DNA of 64,000 nt from Nematostella vectensis (taxonomy: Eukaryota; Cnidaria; Anthozoa; Actiniaria; Edwardsiidae): NCBI RefSeq assembly GCF_932526225.1, contig NC_064037.1, forward strand, positions 4,118,996-4,182,995, written 5' to 3'. The notes under the pieces were generated by a model. That model did not search any database and had not been told where the DNA came from. It worked only from the letters and a program-made list of their open reading frames with translations. Positions 23,004 through 35,029 of the stretch are shown piece after piece (position 1 is the stretch's first letter; the number at the start of each line of letters is the position of its first letter). The translations under genes were made by a program, and so were the position numbers.

Positions 23004-25843
23004 TCATCGCTTGACATCCCCAAGATCTTCTATGCTATCCTCATCAATCTGCAACACAATGACAGCAAAATGTGTCTAGTTCTTGTATACATTTGTGTTT
23101 CTTAGAATACAAAACATCATGTAAGCAAGATACCTAAACCAAACAATTATAGATGGCGACCTCTCTAATAAGTCTTTAGGGATGTTTTGATGTGAAATTG
23201 CAAACCCATCAAAAGCATTTGAGGTTGCTTCATGTAATCTGAGTTGGCTTCAATAACCAGGTAATAACAAGGGACCAACCCTGCTAAATATTTTATGGCC
23301 ATTCCCTTGAAAGAGATGTACGAGAACACTTTGGATAAAAAAAACTAACCTCTGGCCATTTATCTGGAATAAAGTCCCATAAATCATCTGTAACATCGCC
23401 TTGAATCTCAATTTTATCATCACCAGTGACTGATGCCCCACAAGAGAACCTGTTTGCAAAAGCTTTGGATGCCTTCTTAAGGTCAATTTCTATTGAAACA
23501 ATCAACACGAATTGACATTAATTAGTCTCTATAAATGACAAAACAATGGATCTACACAAGATACAAAAGAGAAATGTAGAGTAAAATCATAGTTTCGAGC
23601 TTACCAAAGGTAGATAAACCAGTAACTATTGTTACATATTTCTTCTTATTTCTTTGCGTTCTGGACAAGCAAACCTTTTTCGGGACATTCTGAAATTCAA
23701 GGTGCATAAAAACAATATGTAACCTTAAATAATTATACATGAATTAAGGGTCAACCTTAGCCATAGGGTATTCATACAGTAGGATATGGTACAATTATTG
23801 TTTTTCTAAAGTAGTGTACAACCAAAAATCTCCAAAGAGCATTTCGATTTAAAATAAATACTTACAGTAAAATAATTTGTTAAATTCATGGGTGACTACT
23901 GTATAATGCACTGTACTCTTATACATTTACAGCTAATAGGAGAAAGTAATCTTTGTATGAACTAACACAATGCAATTTAGGAGGATGATTTTGGGCCTAT
24001 AAATCTCTAGGTACATCACTTTACATAATTTGTCGTTGTGTAAACAACTTTTACCTTCTTTTTTGGTAACTTGAGTTGACCTTTTCCTCCTCTAGTTTGT
24101 CTCTTTTTTGATGCATCATTTATGTCTAATGCACCCATTTGTTCAGCAGCTATTATAAAAGTATCAAAGATGCTGTCACATCATTTATTGATTGGAAAAT
24201 ATAGATCAGGCAATTTACCTTCATTCATTTCATCATACACATCTGGAAGATTTTCTTTGAGCCATTCTTTGCATTTTTCTGATTCAGGACTGAATTCGCA
24301 ATACTATAAAAAGTAAAAGGATTTAACAAAATAAGTACTAGCTATTGCATAGCCCTTTATCAAGGTGATATTATTTTAACAATTCAAGAAAGCTAAGTTA
24401 GGCCTGTTTCCTACATGACATTAGCGTGTTGAATCTAAATGTCTACTTGTGTTAACCCTTATACATTACGTTTGGGGTTACTTCCTAGGTTACATTAATG
24501 GAGTCGCACTCAAAGGTTTATGAGTAGTCAAAGTTGGATCCATTAACATGCAGTTTCTGTTGCACAAATCAAAACAAATATAACAATTCTTTTAGCACAA
24601 CAAAAGCTTGACAATGCATGAATCAGGCCTACTTATACCTTTTAGTTGATTAAATGTACAACAATTGAATCGAATGTGTGACATATTAATCAGGCCAACT
24701 CATTTCTAATTTGATTAAGTGTGTGACATATTAATCAGGCCAACTCATTTCTAATTTTATTAAGTGTGTGACATATTAATCAGGCCAACTCATTTCTAAT
24801 TTGATTAAGTGTGTGACATATTAATCAGGCCAACTCATTTCTAATTTGATTAAGTGTGTGGCATATTAATCAGGCCAACTCATTTCTAATTTGATTAAGT
24901 GTGTGACATATTAATCAGGCCAGCTCATTTCTAATTTGATTAAGTGTGTGACATATTAATCAGGCCAACTCATTTCTAATTTGATTAAGTGTGTGACATA
25001 TTAATCAGGCCAACTCATTTCTAATTTGATTAAGTGTGTGACATATTAATCAGGCCAACTCATTTCTAATTTGATTAAGTGTGTGACATATTAATCAGGC
25101 CAACTCATTTCTAATTTGATTAAGTGTGTGACATATTAATCAGGCCAACTCATTTCTAATTTGATTAAGTGTGTGGCATATTAATCAGGCCAACTCATTT
25201 CTAATTTGATTAAGTGTGTGACATATTAATCAGGCCAGCTCATTTCTAATTTGATTAAGTGTGTGACATATTAATCAGGCCAACTCATTTATAATTTGAT
25301 TAAGTGTGTGACATATTAATCAGGCCAACTCATTTCTAATTTGATTAAGTGTGTGACATATTAATCAGGCCAACTCATTTTTAATTTGATTAAGTGTGTG
25401 ACATATTAATCAGGCCAACTCATTTCTCATTTCATGTGTGACGTATGAATAAGGCATATCATACCAAAGATGATTAAACTTTTTTATCATAATCAGTTTT
25501 TAGCTTACGTACAGAATTTGTCACTTACTGATCAGAAATCAACTACTTAATCTTTGACACAAGTAACAAGATCCTCTCGCTAATTATGAACGTTACTATA
25601 ATGCCTTACCTCAAGTGGTAAAGTACACACTGCACGAAAATAACGGCGCACCCACGAAACAGCAGATATATCAAAGGAAAAATACACTTTAGTCGACTTG
25701 AAACCAGAAATAATAGACATATGGCAACGTTAAATCATGTCGGTACCTCCACAGTAGTGTACAGTAAGTGGGTAGGAGATATTTTCGTCTTTATCGCCTG
25801 CAATTCCTTTACTTTCTGTAGCTTGTTCTACGGCGGCAGCCAT
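23004..25843 (-). CDS. DENR: Density-regulated protein homologue (translation reinitiation factor), complete
   Basis: Seven exons with GT-AG borders and matching phases: 25747-25843, 25610-25629 (a 20-nt microexon), 24219-24303, 24055-24149, 23605-23689, 23350-23489 and 23004-23048. They give 567 nt, 188 aa plus stop (human about 198). The N-terminal part has the zinc-binding Cys pattern (HYCGVCTLPLEYCEFSPE with EKCKEW), then a basic linker ([14 protein letters not shown]), then the SUI1 domain ([35 protein letters not shown]) and the conserved tail [13 protein letters not shown]. Known: DENR pairs with MCT-1 on the 40S subunit and supports reinitiation after short upstream ORFs and recycling. 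Intron 2 carries a 45-bp satellite. The ATG overlaps the Kozak-like AAGATGGCTGCC. I am confident of the identity. Confidence 0.97.
24676..25440. repeat. 45-bp satellite array, about 17 units, in DENR intron 2
   Basis: GTGTGACATATTAATCAGGC recurs every 45 bp from about 24676 to 25440. Units are nearly identical; variants include GGCATA for GACATA and CAGCTC for CAACTC, and two variants are themselves repeated at a fixed spacing, suggesting higher-order duplication. Confidence 0.97.
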
Positions 25844-26137
25844 CTTGGATTTTTGGGAAATTAGTACTGCCGCTGGTCAAAGTGCTGTGGGCTAGGGCTA
25901 AATCCACAGGCAATCCAAGCAGACACGCCAGATTGTTTGCCTAAATAGGGCATATATTTCCTCCAGATTCTCGGTCCTGAATAGGGTTCCGATTTTATTA
26001 TTTGTACCCACTGAATTGTCAAGTAGAATATCGTCAATTTTTTTCATTACTAGTATTATATTTATTTGGGTTTTACGCAATTGTTTGAAAGATATAATTT
26101 TTTTTTATAATTTTTCTAAGGGTATACTATTGTATTT

Positions 26138-26259
26138 AGGGCCCCCGAATAACCTTTTGCGAGCACCTCGTTTTTTATGCGGGACCGAGCATTTTTAGGC
26201 GGAAAAATTGCGCGAACATGCGAGCACATCGAAATTTCGGGGGACCATTCGGGGCCCTC
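26138..26259. mobile_element. Short inverted-repeat element with AGGGCCCCCGAAT ends
   Basis: AGGGCCCCCGAAT at 26138 and ATTCGGGGCCCT near 26247-26258 are inverted copies around a 100-bp GC-richer core with repeated GCGAGCAC(C/A)TCG and GCGCGAACATGC. It stands out from AT-rich surroundings. MITE-like; no ORF. Confidence 0.55.
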
Positions 26260-27570
26260 TAATTTAGATATTTCCCCATAACCATGGTCAGGCTGACATA
26301 CCTTTACCCACTCAGGGGCTGAGTGTCAGACCACTTACTTTTTAAGAACGAATTACATTAAAATTAAGATGAAAGTATGCAAAATTGCGATAATATTTCG
26401 CGCCGTGGGCTATGCTTCTTTGATCTCGAGTATTGATTTTAATTACCTTAAAGGTAATTAAAATTAGACAAAAGGATCTCTAATCCAACCAATCACAGAT
26501 GGCTAAATGTAAATTGCTTTGCTCAATCAGCAATTTAATTGACAATAATAAACAGTTAAAATAGCATAAATCAACAGCTCACAGACCAAAGTCCAGGACA
26601 AGGTTTTTTCGCAATAGTCTGAAGAGATATTTCTCAAGGTATGTTGCAATCAAGCAAGTTTAAATTTCGCTGTCTCTCCGTTGCCTTTTGCTTATAATCT
26701 CAGTCCCATCTTTAATACGTTGTGCTATTTATATTGGTTGTTAGGTAAACGTTTAGGTAAATACTATTGTAGTTCAAGATGCTTGTTTATACACAATCAC
26801 AGCCCTGTCTATGATTTCTGTCAAAAGTCTGAGAATAACTCGACACTTGTTCAGTTTTAGTTTAGAACTTGAAAATGGAACTATGTAAATCTCGATGCTC
26901 AGCATGTAATTTTTTGATGTACGAATTCATTAAAAAGAACGTGGTCACTTTATGGGAGCCCTGAAAACATAAAAAAAATAATTCACAAAGCAGCTTTTAA
27001 GCTATAAAAAGCTTCCTTCAAATCAGATGAGGTGAGATGAGGACATGCGTTATATAATAAAGCTAATAAAGCATGACCCTTTTAAATGTGTCGTCAAAAT
27101 CCTAACAAAAATTCCAAATTGGCAAAATCTAGGTCTCCTAACGATATGAATTTAGTCTCACCTAAATCCTCTGACGATGTCGCAAAACGAGTTGCGCAAG
27201 TAGTCTCATCCCCTGGCTTTTATTGGCTGAGTGGCTTGTCAGCTAATGACGTCACTTTTGATTTGCCGGTCGTCATGTGGAACAGCATAGAATACGTGAC
27301 AACAGTGGGCTGTTACAGGACGCCTGGGGACTTGCAGCGCTAACGTTTTACTGAATAGCGTTAAGAGTACACCCCTTTGCTGCCCCAAGCGGTCGGAGTC
27401 AACGCTCGTGTGACCGCGTTGAAATCTTGCGTTTGCGCTGTTGCCGTCGTAAATCTTAGGTCCCTATTATTACCAATATTTTTACGCATACAAAAACCAA
27501 GGAATAATTTATTTTGCAGGTTTTTTACCGCTACTTAGGTTATTGTCAAACTCGTTCTAATTCTTGGATT
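26260..27570. other. Intergenic and 5' region of the roadblock gene
   Basis: No second gene is evident. A polypyrimidine-poor acceptor TTATTTTGCAG ends near 27519, 50 bp before the roadblock ATG, so an upstream untranslated exon may exist in this interval. The ORF 27086-27343 has no known features. Confidence 0.4.
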
Positions 27571-27906
27571 ATGGCACTTCAAGTCGAGCGAAGATTGGAA
27601 CGAATTCAAAGCCAGAAGGGGGTTCTGGGTAGTGCTGTTATAAACCCAGAGGGGAAAGTCCTGAGAACAAGTATGGATACGACAACTACCAATCAGTATG
27701 CCAACATGTGCAAAAACCTAGCCTCCATGGCCCGCGGGACTGTACGGGATGTGGACCCCGCAGATGACCTGTTGATACTTCGTGTAAGAACCAAAGAGCA
27801 CGAGGTGATTATAGCTCCAGAGAGGACTGGAGACGGGACGTTTTTCATCGTGGTCTTGCAGAGCATCCGGAATGTTGCTCCAGAAGGGTCAATCGCACTT
27901 CTGTGA
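27571..27906 (+). CDS. DYNLRB: Dynein light chain roadblock-type protein
   Basis: From ATG 27571 the ORF gives 111 aa in one exon. It reads ALQVERRLERIQSQKGVLGS at the start and holds the roadblock/LC7 signatures VINPEGKVLRTSMD, TTTNQYANMC, TVRDVDPADDLLILRVRTK and EVIIAPE. Animal DYNLRB1 is about 96 aa; here a Gly-rich insertion (RTGDGTFF) and a longer C-terminus (VAPEGSIALL) add residues. Known: the family forms dimers that bind dynein intermediate chain and load cargo. The absence of introns in the coding part and the altered C-terminus suggest a paralogue, possibly retrocopied, rather than the canonical gene. The frame is intact and probably functional. Confidence 0.92.
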   Translation: MALQVERRLERIQSQKGVLGSAVINPEGKVLRTSMDTTTTNQYANMCKNLASMARGTVRDVDPADDLLILRVRTKEHEVIIAPERTGDGTFFIVVLQSIRNVAPEGSIALL

Positions 27907-28310
27907 TTCTAGGACTGGGTTTTGTGTTATCAAACGTATGTCTAAGCGATCAATATAACTCGTGCCTGGGGCACTGGAACAGAATATCACGACGCGTGCT
28001 GTTACCAATAATCTTTATAGGAAATCATTTTACTTTAGGAACTTAACTGTTCTCAGTTTAATTAAGGAAGGACCGTGGGATTTCAAGCATGCAGCAACTT
28101 TGCAAGAGTTGTAGTTGTCGTAGTTGTTTATTTTCTCGAGTAACCGCCGGCCCTTTAGGCCTTTAGCCAGAAAAATATTTTACCGAGGCAAAGCTAGCCA
28201 CTAGATGATAAATCCAACAAAAGCAGGTGTTTTATCTCATACTTTTCAACTGTGAAACACTAAACATCAAAATTTTACCGAGGTGAGTGCCTCACTTGCA
28301 AAATGCTGGC

Positions 28311-28547
28311 TGTATCACCCATAAGTGTAATAACACCCATAAATGTTATAACAACCATAAATGTAATAAACAGTCAACCATAAATGTAAGAACACGTCGC
28401 CCATAAATGTTATAAACCACGTTAACCAAAAATGTAATAACACGTCGCCCATAAATGTTATAACTTACATTTATGGTTGACTGTTTATTACATTTATGGG
28501 CGATGTGTTATTACATTCAGGGTGTTATTACATTTATGGGTGATACA
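28311..28547. repeat. Fold-back element built from CCATAAATGTAATAACA units
   Basis: Left end TGTATCACCCATAAGTGTAA and right end ...TTTATGGGTGATACA are inverted copies, and the whole 237 bp is a chain of CCATAAATGT(A/T)ATAACA units, forward on the left and reverse on the right, meeting near 28461. It could form a hairpin of about 100 bp per arm. No ORF. Confidence 0.8.
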
Positions 28548-28621
28548 CTGGCTACGGCCCTATCCTTGGAGCATGGTTACTTAGCATGCTTCTTCCTAAC
28601 ACCACGACGGGACTTTGAGCG

Positions 28622-31600
28622 TCATGCCCACCACCACAAGGCCTCGAGACATGTCTTATCTTTCTCCTCGTCTAGAGAAACGCCGACTTTTTTCTGAGCG
28701 AATGAGAGATAAGAGCAAACGCTTGCGCAAAGCAAGACCGCTGACACAGCTGCGGCGCAGATCAGGAAGGGAAGAAGAAGCACGCAGATGAGAGTGTAGA
28801 TTAGCACCATGGGTACCAGCCAGCAGATTCCTGTCAATCAAAGAGGACCTTGTCAATCATAGACCTAACGGCAATCTATATGGTGTTGACATCATTAGCT
28901 CATGTTCACTATTCTGGAAACCACACAAAACTGAGGCAAGCACGAAGAACTGGAAACATTGAAGTTATAAAATTTTTTTTTTTCATTTTCATTTTTTTCA
29001 TTCCACTTTAGAAGAAAGAACTATTTGCGCATTACATTTTCTTGGACGCCAAGTAAGAGCAGGTGCAACAGATTGTCTTACCTTTTTCCTAAACTGTTCC
29101 ACTTGTAATGATTTGTTTGCTCCTTTCCAATATCTAACTGCACGTTTCACTTGTAATCATTCGTTTTCTCACCTTTCCCCTTTAAACTGTACCACTTGTA
29201 ATCTTTGTTAAGCCCCCATAGAGTTTTACAGACTAAGAGACAGCAGTTCTGCCTTTCCCTCGGATGAACCCGTTCGTCGCTTCGTTTTGATCGTCCCCAC
29301 GCATTCTTCTCTAGACTGGAAGTGGCACTCACACGAGACGCTGTGCTAATTTTCTTCTTTCGTTTTGCTTGGACGTTGATGGTATTCTCCCGCGCTTTCT
29401 CTGTCTTTTTTGTATCGGTGTTCACACGGGCAAGAGATGGTTCTTCTTTTGTAATCTCTTTGTTCCCCCTTAAAAGGGAAAGTTAAACTCAAGAGATTTT
29501 CATTGGTACGTTGAAATAGCAGTTAAAGTGCCTTGCAATAAAATGCAATGTCCCTCTCTTGCTTTTAAGCAAAAGGCCTGGAGCGCCTAATGCTCAGGGT
29601 TCAGAGAAACAGGCGCGTACACAGGGGGGCTCGCAGGGTGCACACACATCTCCCCTTCCCTTGACGGCAAAAAGTTGATCATTTCTTGTGAATAAATCTT
29701 CAAATACTATGCTTTATCCATATGATACCAAAGACCATGAGAGAACGAATCCCCGTGGCCCATGATATCGTCCAAGAAAGCTATTTTTAGATTGCGCGAG
29801 CTTGTCAATCATAGCATCCATACATGGTTCGTTGCGACATATTTGGTTATGGGCACCACGAGCTAGTACAATTTTACACCAAATTTTTCCCTCTGCACTT
29901 CTTTACTTCGTTCGCTACCTGTTTTTATCCTTTTAGCTTCTCTTCAAGGCTCATGATCACAATGCTACTCATGGAGTGGTGTCCTGTTATCTGTTAAGTT
30001 ATCTAATGTTCAGTTATCTAAATGTTATATAAATAATTGAACGGGAAGACGTCGGCGAGGCGGTGAATTTGGAGTTTATTCAAGATGCATCGTGCAGACT
30101 CCTAAAAATTTATTTTTCTCTGAAATTCGGTGAGATGGAATACCTAGGCATTCTCAGAGTTTATGTATTTTAATACAAGAAGGCCTTTATTTTTCTTTGA
30201 TTTATAACATTTTTAGATGAATGAACTTCAATTTTTCACGCAAATGTTCAGAAATCATGTCACTCAAGAAACCCTTGTCACTGGAATAAGATCTACTTCA
30301 TTATAAAGACTTGAAATCTTTTATTTGTAATATCGGTGTGAATATAATGGTATTAAGTTCTGGATGTATCTTTTTCATTAAAAGGGAATTTGAAGAGAAT
30401 TGTGTTTTGTAAACACAGATTTATGATTGATTGTTGTGTTATAAGTAATTTGCGAATCAGCAGTGAAAACTTTTACTGGGGAAGTTGATCCCAGAGCCTA
30501 AAATCACGCACTTTCGTAAAAAAGGAAGGTATTTTCGGTCAAAAGATTTCCGAATCATCCTTTGCCGGATCACATTGCTCAAGATGTTCAAGATGTGATC
30601 GCGCGTAAGACTCTTGTTGCTAGGAAACGTGGGCGCTAACCGATCACAGGCGTATCTAAAAATAACTGCTTGTTCTAAAAATAGCTTTCACGGACGTCAT
30701 CATTGGAACATACCCTAATACGGGGGATTCGTTCTCTTACATCATGGTCTCTTGATGATACCTATAACTGACTTCTCCCCCCCGCCGTCATCCAATCCTT
30801 GGTACGCTCGCGCCTAAAAAATACGTCTTCATATTTTATACTTGGGAGGAAGTTGTGTGCTAAAGTCCTTTAGTGTCGAATCTGTTTATCGCGATGCCAA
30901 TCAGATTCTTGCCATTTCTCGCCTAGTGCAGTTGCCTGGCTTTCTGCCGCGAGACTGTCTGGTTTTCGTCCAGAGAATAGCCAGGGAAGTGCACAAAGCG
31001 AGACTCTGATTGGCTGGTTTTACTGACGGAACAGAAAACCAAAAAAAGAATCGTGTTTTCAAAACGCGGGTCGCAATTCGACAGTAAGGCCCCCTGCTAG
31101 CATTTCCCGCCATGGGACCTGGTATCATACTTACTCGGTTCTTTCGTAAAGAATTTCAGTGAAGGACTTGATGCTGACGATGTGTGCTTGTGACCTTCGC
31201 CTGCTATCACTTTAAAAAAAAAAGGATAAATGGTCTGTGACATGACTAGGAAATATACAGACAAGCTGTAAATAACTCTGCGTAGGCGTGGTGGTATCAG
31301 GGTAATAAATCAGCACAAGGTTATGGAAATGGTATGTTTTACACCTCTGTGAAAACAGAGAAGTTTTGTTGACGTTTCGAGCGTTAGCCCTTCGTCAGAG
31401 CTACGTCGGAGGCTGCTCGAGCTACGTCGGAAGCTGCTCGAGCTACGTCGGAAGCTGCCCGAGCTACGTCGGAGGCTGCTTGATCCTTTGCATTTTGTTG
31501 AACGTATGCATCAGGTCGATTCAGGTTCCCGATAAAATAGTTTATTCTTGTTGTTTCTGAACACAAAAGAACCCCCCCCCCCCCCCCCCCCCCGGTGAGT

Positions 31601-31823
31601 TGTGACAGCACCTGTCTGTTGGGACCGTGAGCTCTTGAGGGGACAAATCGACACTTATGTCATCAAATTCTCTCTCCTTGCTCTCAGCTTTCCCATGGTT
31701 ACTGTTGCTATGGCTACTATCAAGCAACATTTCGTCAAAGTAGCTCTCGAAGTTTTCGAGGTCGATCAGCTCAGTCATGCGGCGCATTGCATTGTGGACC
31801 GGTCCAGGGGAAAAATCAGCCAT
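28622..31823 (-). CDS. Unrecognised three-exon protein with C-terminal membrane anchor, 238 aa
   Basis: Exon 1 (31612-31823) starts MADFSPGPVHNAMRRMTEL and is acidic (FESYFDEMLLD, REFDDISVDLS). Exon 2 (29173-29468) is basic and Ser/Lys-rich (QAKRKKKISTASRV, WGRSKRSDERVHPRE). Exon 3 (28622-28830) is a hydrophobic stretch of about 40 residues (LVPMVLIYTLICVLLLPFLI and onward) followed by a short acidic tail ending WWWA. Borders are ACAG|GTGCTG, TTTTAAG|G, AAAG|GTGAGA and TTGACAG|G; phases match at both joins, which is good evidence that the exons belong together. The protein would be a cytosolic-facing membrane protein with one long or two short membrane segments. I do not recognise the family. 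Intron 1 holds a 32-base-scale poly-C tract and a 1.2-kb inverted-repeat element. Confidence 0.6.
29610..30815. mobile_element. Non-autonomous DNA element with long inverted ends, 1.2 kb
   Basis: The left arm starts AGGCGCGTACACAGG and continues to GAGAACGAATCCCC and GCTATTTTTAG; the right arm read in reverse has AGGCGCGAGCGTACC, AGAGAACGAATCCCC and GCTATTTTTAG in the same order. Each arm is about 190 bp and imperfect. The centre is AT-rich without a transposase. It lies in intron 1 of the membrane-anchored gene. The repeat end at 851 is a relative. Confidence 0.75.
30840..31140. other. GC-richer intronic segment, no gene
   Basis: The minus ORF at 30901-31128 reads through a GC-richer patch but has no recognisable domain. 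Between 31390 and 31480 is a short tandem array of GAGCTACGTCGGA(A/G)GCTGC (four units). Confidence 0.4.
31572..31593. repeat. Homopolymer C tract just inside intron 1
   Basis: An uninterrupted C run, at least 22 bp, starts 19 bp inside the intron on the coding strand (as poly-G) after the ACAG|GTGCTG donor. Its length is likely to vary between alleles and could affect splicing. Confidence 0.85.
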
Positions 31824-34044
31824 GTTTGTCTATGAGAGATTTAAGACATGTTACACTCATCATCGACGATTACTGCTTAGCCCAGGCAAATGGGTCGTTT
31901 CTTTTGCAAACATACTGAACATAAGAACAAACTATGACAAATGCATCGCACAGACAGATAAAAACACAGGCTTTTTATAAGATTTTTTTTTTGAAAAACA
32001 TCCAGCCTGATATTTCGCCAAATTGTAAGAGGATTCCGAGACTCATATAGCACCAAATATTGCTTATTTAAGACGAAAATTTGGCAGAGTCGAATACCAG
32101 TTTTTGGTGTATTATATCAGACTATATATGACACGTTTTAAATGCAAAATGAAATTATGTTAAAAATTTCAACCATATATTATTGCTGTTGATCATTTTT
32201 GTAAGTGTCTTCTAATAGTTCGTTGGTAGTATTTTCATATACACTGAAATATAAGAACATTTTGGCCAAACCTCAACTGAAAATTACGTTCTTATAAAAA
32301 GAGTGTATGTTTAATGGATGGCAGTGGGAGATTTAAAGAGTCATTGCTGGCTGAAGTAAGGGGTCAGTAACCCTTCTCGGGATGAGAAACTTCTAAAACA
32401 AAATGTATGGAATCCACAAATTTGTTTTGCCATATGTTTTTTTTATTGATACCTACCTTCACGAATGGTACCCCAGGATTAAGAATTATCTGTATACATA
32501 ATGATGAACCTGATAGATATGCACGGCATTCAGCTTAAACTATAGCTTTTATTTGTAAAAACATATATCAAGATATACAGGAGAACCAGCCTGGACTTGG
32601 CAAGGACAAAGCCAGATCGGGGAGTTAAACAGGATCGATAGAGAATTTATATTATAGTTGCAAGTTTCATTAAAAACATGAACAAAATATTTTTACCAAT
32701 ATGGTGTGATGTAACTTACTCAAATAATAAAATGCCGAAATAAAAATCATTATCGCTCAAAAATACTGTCTTTGAGGGGTATTCTTAGAGAATTAAGTTA
32801 GTTTGGCGAGATGTCCGGTTTTAGCTCGGGTTATTTGAGTAGAATCCGTAACATGATACACCATGATCACTCACTTCACATCTAACGCAATTAATTAATT
32901 AATCCACTTAGCGTGACATTAGGGGTGATGATCCATGTTTACTTGCTTGCTTCGTTTTTTTGATTGAAATTCCTTCTCGGGATTTAGGCTTGACATCCTT
33001 CATGTTAGGGGGATCAACTACGGAGCTTAGGAATAGGATAGAGTAACTTTTGATTCACGACCGATATCTATCAACTAGGCATAATTATGGTTTTCACAAC
33101 CTTTTAACCATACCAACAGGAGAAAAAACTTTTATAAAGAACAGGAGCACCGTCGTATTATACTGTACACAGCACAAATATGCATGGACTAACCTTTAGT
33201 TATATTATAAAGCCAAATTTCACCCCAAGCTGTTGTTCTTTGCTGTAGAAACTTATTTCAACCCCGTCGAAGTAGCTAGGACAATGTCCTCTATTTGAGC
33301 AATGGATTGCATACACAGTGGCTGGTTATCCAAGTGATTTGTTCGGTGAGTAACGAGGCTCGTGTCTCGTTACGTCGCTGCGTTCGCACGAAGTTAGAGC
33401 CGACAGGCACACGCAGGTATGCATCTCTAGCTCTCGCTTTTGTCAGGTGTCATACATCCCCTGTACACTTGACCTGGTGTTATTGTCTACATGCATTATA
33501 AAACGCCCTATTGTTATCGCAGAGGGGCAACTTGCATTTTGCAAGTCGGAACGCAAGCGAATGCATTTTTTTATCAGATCTTGTTGCAACCTTATGTGTC
33601 AGGATACGAGCTTTATAGAGAAGCGAAGAGAGGTGTTTGAAGATGGGGAAAGGCGAGAGCAGAAAATACAGCGAAATCGCGGTAGAATGCGCCTTACTAA
33701 CCCTCAGACCTTTTCCCGAAATTCGGATGTCCAGACACCGCGGTTAGCGCAGTTGTTTTCAGATCTTTTTCATAGGTTTTCCTCGATTATTATTGTAAAA
33801 CTAGGAGGAAGTATGAGCAAGCTTTTTTGTGTGTGTGTGTGTTTTTTTTTTTTGGTGCAATTAACGGTGAGCATGTGCTCGGTAATTAACTTTATTACTC
33901 TAGAATTCTTAATTGATCTCGGAAGTTTCTTTATCTTAGTACAAATATTGAATATCGTAGTAAACGTATATCCGTATTGAATAAATACAAATTAAGATTT
34001 TCGAAAAGGGGAGCGAGGGTGAGCGAGGAATATGGACTTGGCCC
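31824..34044. other. Intergenic; no gene seen
   Basis: AT-rich DNA. The 177-codon plus ORF at 33447-33980 includes a homopolymer and (GT)n-derived hydrophobic stretch and lacks any known domain; I do not support it. Confidence 0.4.
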
Positions 34045-34797
34045 AGGGGCCCGAAGTCTCAAAGCCGATTTGCGCTAACCAAGGGTTAAATTTTCCCTAA
34101 CCCACGATTAAATGTTTACCCCCAGATTAGTTCCGTTCCCGAAACGCTGGTTAGCGCTAACTCTGGGTCAGTTTGGAGGTAAAATCTAACCCTGCTCGCG
34201 AGGTGGGTTAACTCGCTAACCTACGATAAAGTTGGCGTAACACAGGCCTCCCAAACTTTGTAGTAGAACTAAAGCTTCATAAAATAAAGTTGTCGACAAA
34301 AAAGACGTTACACAAAACAATGTAGGGATCAAATGTCCTAACATTTCGCTTTGTTATACGACCTTCGTTGCGATGCTGAGTCGAAAATTATGCTCGGACA
34401 GACAGAAAGTTACATGAAATTTATACTTGAAATGAATCTGTCTCGCTGGTGTCACGCACCAACTCGAATCATACAAATGACACTCTTTTGGCAATGAAAT
34501 GGAGGTAATTACAGGTGGTAGAGGTGTTTTGGGGCTTATCTGCGAAAATAAAACCACCAAAGGTAAATTTGAGTTGCTTTCTGTTGATATACTGGGTACC
34601 CTGTTTGAATTTTACTCCTCAAACCAGTTTTTCACTCGTTTAATCCAGGGTTAGTAATTCGGGGGATTACTTGGCTTTCGGGAACGGTGAGTTATCCGTC
34701 GGTTAGCTGACCTACGATTAGCGAATTTTAACCCGAGATTAGGCGCTGATCGAGGGTTAAGTTAATCGGCCTTTCAGGAACCGGCCCCAGAGCCCCT
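34045..34797. mobile_element. DNA transposon remnant with GGGGCCCGAA-type inverted ends
   Basis: The left end AGGGGCCCGAAGTCTCAAAG leads to GCCGATTTGCGCTAACC; the right end read in reverse is AGGGGCTCTGGGGCCGG then AAAGGCCGATTAACTTAACC. Inside both ends are several degenerate GGTTAG / CTAACC phrases. A short minus ORF (34354-34560) is too small to identify. It lies immediately left of the GC-rich element. Confidence 0.65.
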
Positions 34798-35029
34798 ATC
34801 TAGCGAACTGTACAACACAAAGGAACCTGAGGTACCCGCGCATTAATGGGGAGGCAATAACTAGGATTCCAGGCCTGTCTTAGTCGGTTACGCCACGCAC
34901 AGCTCGCTGAGATGTAGACTGAAAATTATCGGGGTCTTTTTCACGCTGGTATCCATGGAGTAAGCAGACATTTAGACACGAGGGCCCCACCCATATCCGC
35001 ACGTGCATATACGCGTGTACGCATATCTA

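Noticed and set aside
24676-25440. CRISPR-like regular spacing
   Set aside because: The whole 45-bp unit is conserved with no variable spacers, and the locus is an animal intron.
33447-33980. 177-codon plus ORF
   Set aside because: The hydrophobic part comes from a (GT)n and poly-T tract; there is no domain, and the surroundings look non-coding.
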